25,511 bases of DNA from Muribaculaceae bacterium (GTDB taxonomy: Bacteria; Bacteroidota; Bacteroidia; Bacteroidales; Muribaculaceae). The notes below the pieces were generated by a model. That model was not told the DNA's origin. It ran no database searches and worked only from the letters and a program-made list of their open reading frames with translations. This document shows positions 22,517 through 25,511 of the stretch, piece by piece; the first letter of the stretch is position 1; every line of letters starts with the position of its first letter. The translations under genes and the position numbers were made by a program. The stretch is taken from assembly GCA_020026215.1 (NCBI GenBank), contig JAHHQT010000020.1:1-25511 (forward strand), in the 5' to 3' direction.

Positions 22517-25511
22517 ATGAGTAGAGAAAAGAAATTCTTGACTTGTGATGGAAACCAGGCAGCTGCACATATTAGCTATATGTTCTCAGAGGTAGCTACC
22601 ATTTATCCTATCACCCCATCATCAACAATGGCTGAGTATGTAGACGAGTGGGCTGCTGCTGGCCGTAAGAACATTTTCGGAGAAACAGTTTTAGTAGAAG
22701 AAATGCAATCTGAAGCAGGTGCTGCAGGTGCACTTCACGGTTCACTTCAAGCAGGTGCATTGACTTCAACATATACCGCATCTCAAGGTTTGTTGTTGAT
22801 GATTCCTAACATGTACAAAATTGCAGGTGAAAACTTGCCGTGCGTATTTCACGTTGCTGCACGTACATTGGCTTCTCATGCTCTTTGTATCTTTGGTGAC
22901 CACCAAGATGTGATGTCAGCTCGCCAAACAGGTTTCGCAATGCTTTGCGAAGGTTCTGTTCAAGAGGTAATGGATTTGTCCGGCGTAGCTCACTTGGCTG
23001 CTTTGTCAGCTCGTGTACCATTCATGAACTTCTTTGATGGTTTCCGTACATCTCACGAAATTCAAAAAATCGAAATGCTTGAAGAAGACGATCTACGTCC
23101 ATTGATCGATCACGAAGCATTGGCTGAATTCCGTAGCCGTAGCTTGACTCCACAAAAACCAGTTGCTCGCGGTATGGCTGAAAACCCAGACCACTTCTTC
23201 CAACACAGAGAAGCTAGCAACCGTTTCTACGATGCAGTTCCTGAAATCGTAGAAGGCTACATGAATAAGATTTCTGAAATTACAGGTAGAAAATACGGAT
23301 TGTTTAACTACTATGGTGATCCTGAAGCTGAACGCGTCATCATTGCTATGGGCTCTGTTACTCAATCTGCTCAAGAAGCTATCGACTATTTGATGGCTAA
23401 AGGTGAAAAAGTAGGTTTGGTTGCTGTACACTTGTATCGCCCATTCTCTGCTAAACACTTCCTTGCTGCAGTTCCTAAAACTGCTAAGAGAATCGCTGTA
23501 CTTGACCGTACTAAAGAACCGGGTGCTAATGGTGAACCATTGTACTTGGACGTTAAAGACTGCTTCTATGGCTCAGAAAACGCTCCTGTTATCGTAGGTG
23601 GCCGTTATGGTTTGGGTTCTAAAGATACTACTCCTGCACAAATCCTTTCAGTTTACGAAAACTTGGCTTTGCCACAACCTAAGGACCACTTCACAATGGG
23701 TATCATTGATGATGTGACTTTCAAATCATTGCCTCCAAAAGAAGAAATCGCTCTAGGTGGTGACGGTGTATTTGAAGCTAAATTCTATGGTTTGGGTGCT
23801 GACGGTACTGTAGGTGCTAACAAGAACTCAGTTAAGATTATTGGTGAAAATACTCACAAATATTGCCAAGCATACTTCTCATACGACTCTAAGAAGTCAG
23901 GTGGTTTCACTTGTTCTCACTTACGTTTCGGTGATAATCCAATCCGTTCAACTTATTTGGTAACTACTCCTAACTTCGTAGCTTGCCACGTTCAAGCATA
24001 CCTTCACATGTATGATGTGACTCGTGGTCTTCGTAAAGGTGGTACATTCCTATTGAACACTGTTTGGTCTGGCGAAGAACTTGCAAAACACTTGCCTAAC
24101 AAAGTGAAGAGATTCTTTGCTCAAAACGATATTACAGTATATTATATCAACGCTACTCAAATCGCACAAGAAATTGGCTTGGGTAACCGTACAAATACTA
24201 TCCTTCAATCTGCATTCTTCCGTATTACAAAAGTAATTCCAGTTGACTTGGCAGTAGAACAAATGAAGAAATTCATCGTTAAGTCATACGGTAAGAAGGG
24301 TGAAGATGTTGTAAACAAAAACTACGCAGCTGTTGATCGTGGTGGTGAATATCAAGTATTGGGAATCAATCCTGCATGGGCTGATCTTCAAGATGAACCA
24401 AAACACGAAAACAACGATCCTGCATTCATCAACGAAATCGTTCGTCCTATCAATGCTCAAGACGGTGACTTGCTTCCTGTTTCTGCATTCAAAGGCTTCG
24501 AAAATGGTACATGGCAACAAGGTACAGCTAAATACGAAAAACGTGGTGTCGCAGCATTCGTTCCAGAGTGGGATGCTGAAAACTGTATCCAATGTAACAA
24601 ATGTGCTTACGTTTGTCCTCACGCTGCTATCCGTCCATTCGTATTGGATGCTAACGAAATGGCTAACGCTCCATTCGCAGAAGGTGATACACTTGCTGCT
24701 ATGGGTAAACAATTCAGCGGTATGCGTTTCATCCAACAAGTTGACGTTATGGACTGTCTTGGATGTAGCAACTGTGTTGACGTTTGTCCAGGTAAGAAGG
24801 GTAACAAGGCTTTGGCTATGAAACCGCTTGACTCTCAATTAGAAGTTCAAAAGAATTGGGACTACTGTGTTGAGCATGTAGCTTCTAAACAAGATTTGGT
24901 TGACGTTAAGGCAAATGTGAAGAATTCACAATTCGCTACTCCATTGTTTGAGTTCTCTGGAGCTTGCTCTGGTTGTGGTGAAACTCCATACGTTAAATTG
25001 ATTACTCAATTGTTCGGTGATCGTGAAATCGTGGCTAATGCAACTGGTTGTAGCTCTATCTACTCTGGTTCAGTACCTTCAACTCCTTATACAACTAACG
25101 CTAAGGGTGAAGGTCCAGCATGGGCTAACTCATTGTTCGAAGACTTCTGTGAATTTGGTTTCGGTATGAACTTGGCTCATGAAAAAGTGATTACTCGTAT
25201 CACAGACATCATGAACGAAGTTGCTGAAGCTGACAATCTACCTGCTGAATTCAAAGCAGCTTGTGCTGAATGGTTGGCTGGTAAGAACGATGTTGAAGCA
25301 AGCCGTGCTGCTGCATACAAATTGATTCCGATGATTGAAGCTAACAAAGATAAATGTCCATTCTGCGAAAGATTGAACGCTTGCAAGAGCCACTTGGTAA
25401 AACGTAGCCAATGGATTATCGGTGGTGACGGTGCTTCTTACGATATCGGTTTCGGTGGTTTGGATCACGTTATCGCTTCTGGTAAGAACGTTAATATCTT
25501 GGTTCTTGATA
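22517..25511 (+). CDS. nifJ: Pyruvate:ferredoxin (flavodoxin) oxidoreductase, 3' partial
   Basis: The visible 998 residues are most of a single-chain PFOR (family length about 1,170-1,190); the C-terminal part lies beyond the window. Domain order is normal. An N-terminal thiamine-diphosphate pyrimidine-binding domain has IYPITPSSTMAE and EAGAAGALHG. The transketolase C-terminal-like and gamma domains follow. Two 4Fe-4S clusters start at C690 (CIQCNKCAYVCP) and C747 (CLGCSNCVDVCP). Domain VI has CSGCGETPY and, at 969-976, GGDGASYD, the Mg-TDP-binding motif. The enzyme converts pyruvate and CoA to acetyl-CoA and CO2, reducing ferredoxin, in the cytosol of anaerobes. It has its own promoter and is separated from the salvage operon by a terminator. 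Confidence 0.95.
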   Translation, partial: MSREKKFLTCDGNQAAAHISYMFSEVATIYPITPSSTMAEYVDEWAAAGRKNIFGETVLVEEMQSEAGAAGALHGSLQAGALTSTYTASQGLLLMIPNMYKIAGENLPCVFHVAARTLASHALCIFGDHQDVMSARQTGFAMLCEGSVQEVMDLSGVAHLAALSARVPFMNFFDGFRTSHEIQKIEMLEEDDLRPLIDHEALAEFRSRSLTPQKPVARGMAENPDHFFQHREASNRFYDAVPEIVEGYMNKISEITGRKYGLFNYYGDPEAERVIIAMGSVTQSAQEAIDYLMAKGEKVGLVAVHLYRPFSAKHFLAAVPKTAKRIAVLDRTKEPGANGEPLYLDVKDCFYGSENAPVIVGGRYGLGSKDTTPAQILSVYENLALPQPKDHFTMGIIDDVTFKSLPPKEEIALGGDGVFEAKFYGLGADGTVGANKNSVKIIGENTHKYCQAYFSYDSKKSGGFTCSHLRFGDNPIRSTYLVTTPNFVACHVQAYLHMYDVTRGLRKGGTFLLNTVWSGEELAKHLPNKVKRFFAQNDITVYYINATQIAQEIGLGNRTNTILQSAFFRITKVIPVDLAVEQMKKFIVKSYGKKGEDVVNKNYAAVDRGGEYQVLGINPAWADLQDEPKHENNDPAFINEIVRPINAQDGDLLPVSAFKGFENGTWQQGTAKYEKRGVAAFVPEWDAENCIQCNKCAYVCPHAAIRPFVLDANEMANAPFAEGDTLAAMGKQFSGMRFIQQVDVMDCLGCSNCVDVCPGKKGNKALAMKPLDSQLEVQKNWDYCVEHVASKQDLVDVKANVKNSQFATPLFEFSGACSGCGETPYVKLITQLFGDREIVANATGCSSIYSGSVPSTPYTTNAKGEGPAWANSLFEDFCEFGFGMNLAHEKVITRITDIMNEVAEADNLPAEFKAACAEWLAGKNDVEASRAAAYKLIPMIEANKDKCPFCERLNACKSHLVKRSQWIIGGDGASYDIGFGGLDHVIASGKNVNILVLD

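Noticed and set aside
24284..24838. Opposing ORFs of 184 (minus) and 162 (plus, other frame) codons
   Set aside because: They overlap the well-conserved Fe-S region of pyruvate:ferredoxin oxidoreductase, are mutually antisense and show no domain or start signal.

Overview
The window reads as chromosomal DNA of an anaerobic member of the Bacteroidales. Three things support this: two secreted proteins end in a type IX secretion (T9SS) type A sorting domain; promoters match the Bacteroidetes pattern (TTTG, about 20 bases, then TAnnTTTG); and the gene content (AmpG, NamZ, MurT-MurK-MurQ, pyruvate:ferredoxin oxidoreductase) is typical of that order. The genus cannot be fixed from sequence alone. 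All genes are on the + strand and coding density is high. I see no tRNA, rRNA, CRISPR array, insertion sequence or phage gene.

Layout. (1) Positions 1-5276 hold the tail of an operon of exported proteins: a phosphodiester glycosidase (NAGPA-like) with a T9SS domain, truncated by the window edge; a PD40 beta-propeller protein; and a zinc N-acetylmuramoyl-L-alanine amidase with a T9SS domain. A strong terminator closes it. (2) Positions 5413-6249 hold a stand-alone BadF/BadG-type sugar kinase with its own promoter. It is a paralogue of the MurK further down. (3) Positions 6415-22201 hold eleven close-packed genes that look like one peptidoglycan / N-acetylmuramic acid (MurNAc) salvage operon. 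They encode a golvesin-domain amidase-like protein, a tandem GT2 glycosyltransferase, a DUF4922 HIT/GalT-like protein, a SpoIID/LytB-like protein, AmpG, NamZ, an FAD/Fe-S D-lactate-dehydrogenase-like enzyme, MurT, MurK, MurQ and an SGNH hydrolase. A terminator follows. (4) From 22517 to the window end is pyruvate:ferredoxin oxidoreductase (nifJ), with its own promoter, cut at its 3' end.

Proposed joint function: amidases and NamZ trim peptidoglycan outside the inner membrane. AmpG and MurT import the sugars. MurK makes MurNAc-6-phosphate, and MurQ splits it into GlcNAc-6-phosphate and D-lactate. The FAD/Fe-S enzyme can oxidise D-lactate to pyruvate, and PFOR can take pyruvate to acetyl-CoA. 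Within this scheme the GT2, DUF4922 and signal-less SpoIID proteins have no assigned job; together they are the best candidates for undescribed biology here.

The most striking sequence anomaly is an in-frame amber (TAG) codon at 6535-6537. It separates a clear signal peptide from the body of the first protein of the salvage operon. None of the 15 genes that end inside the window uses TAG as its stop.
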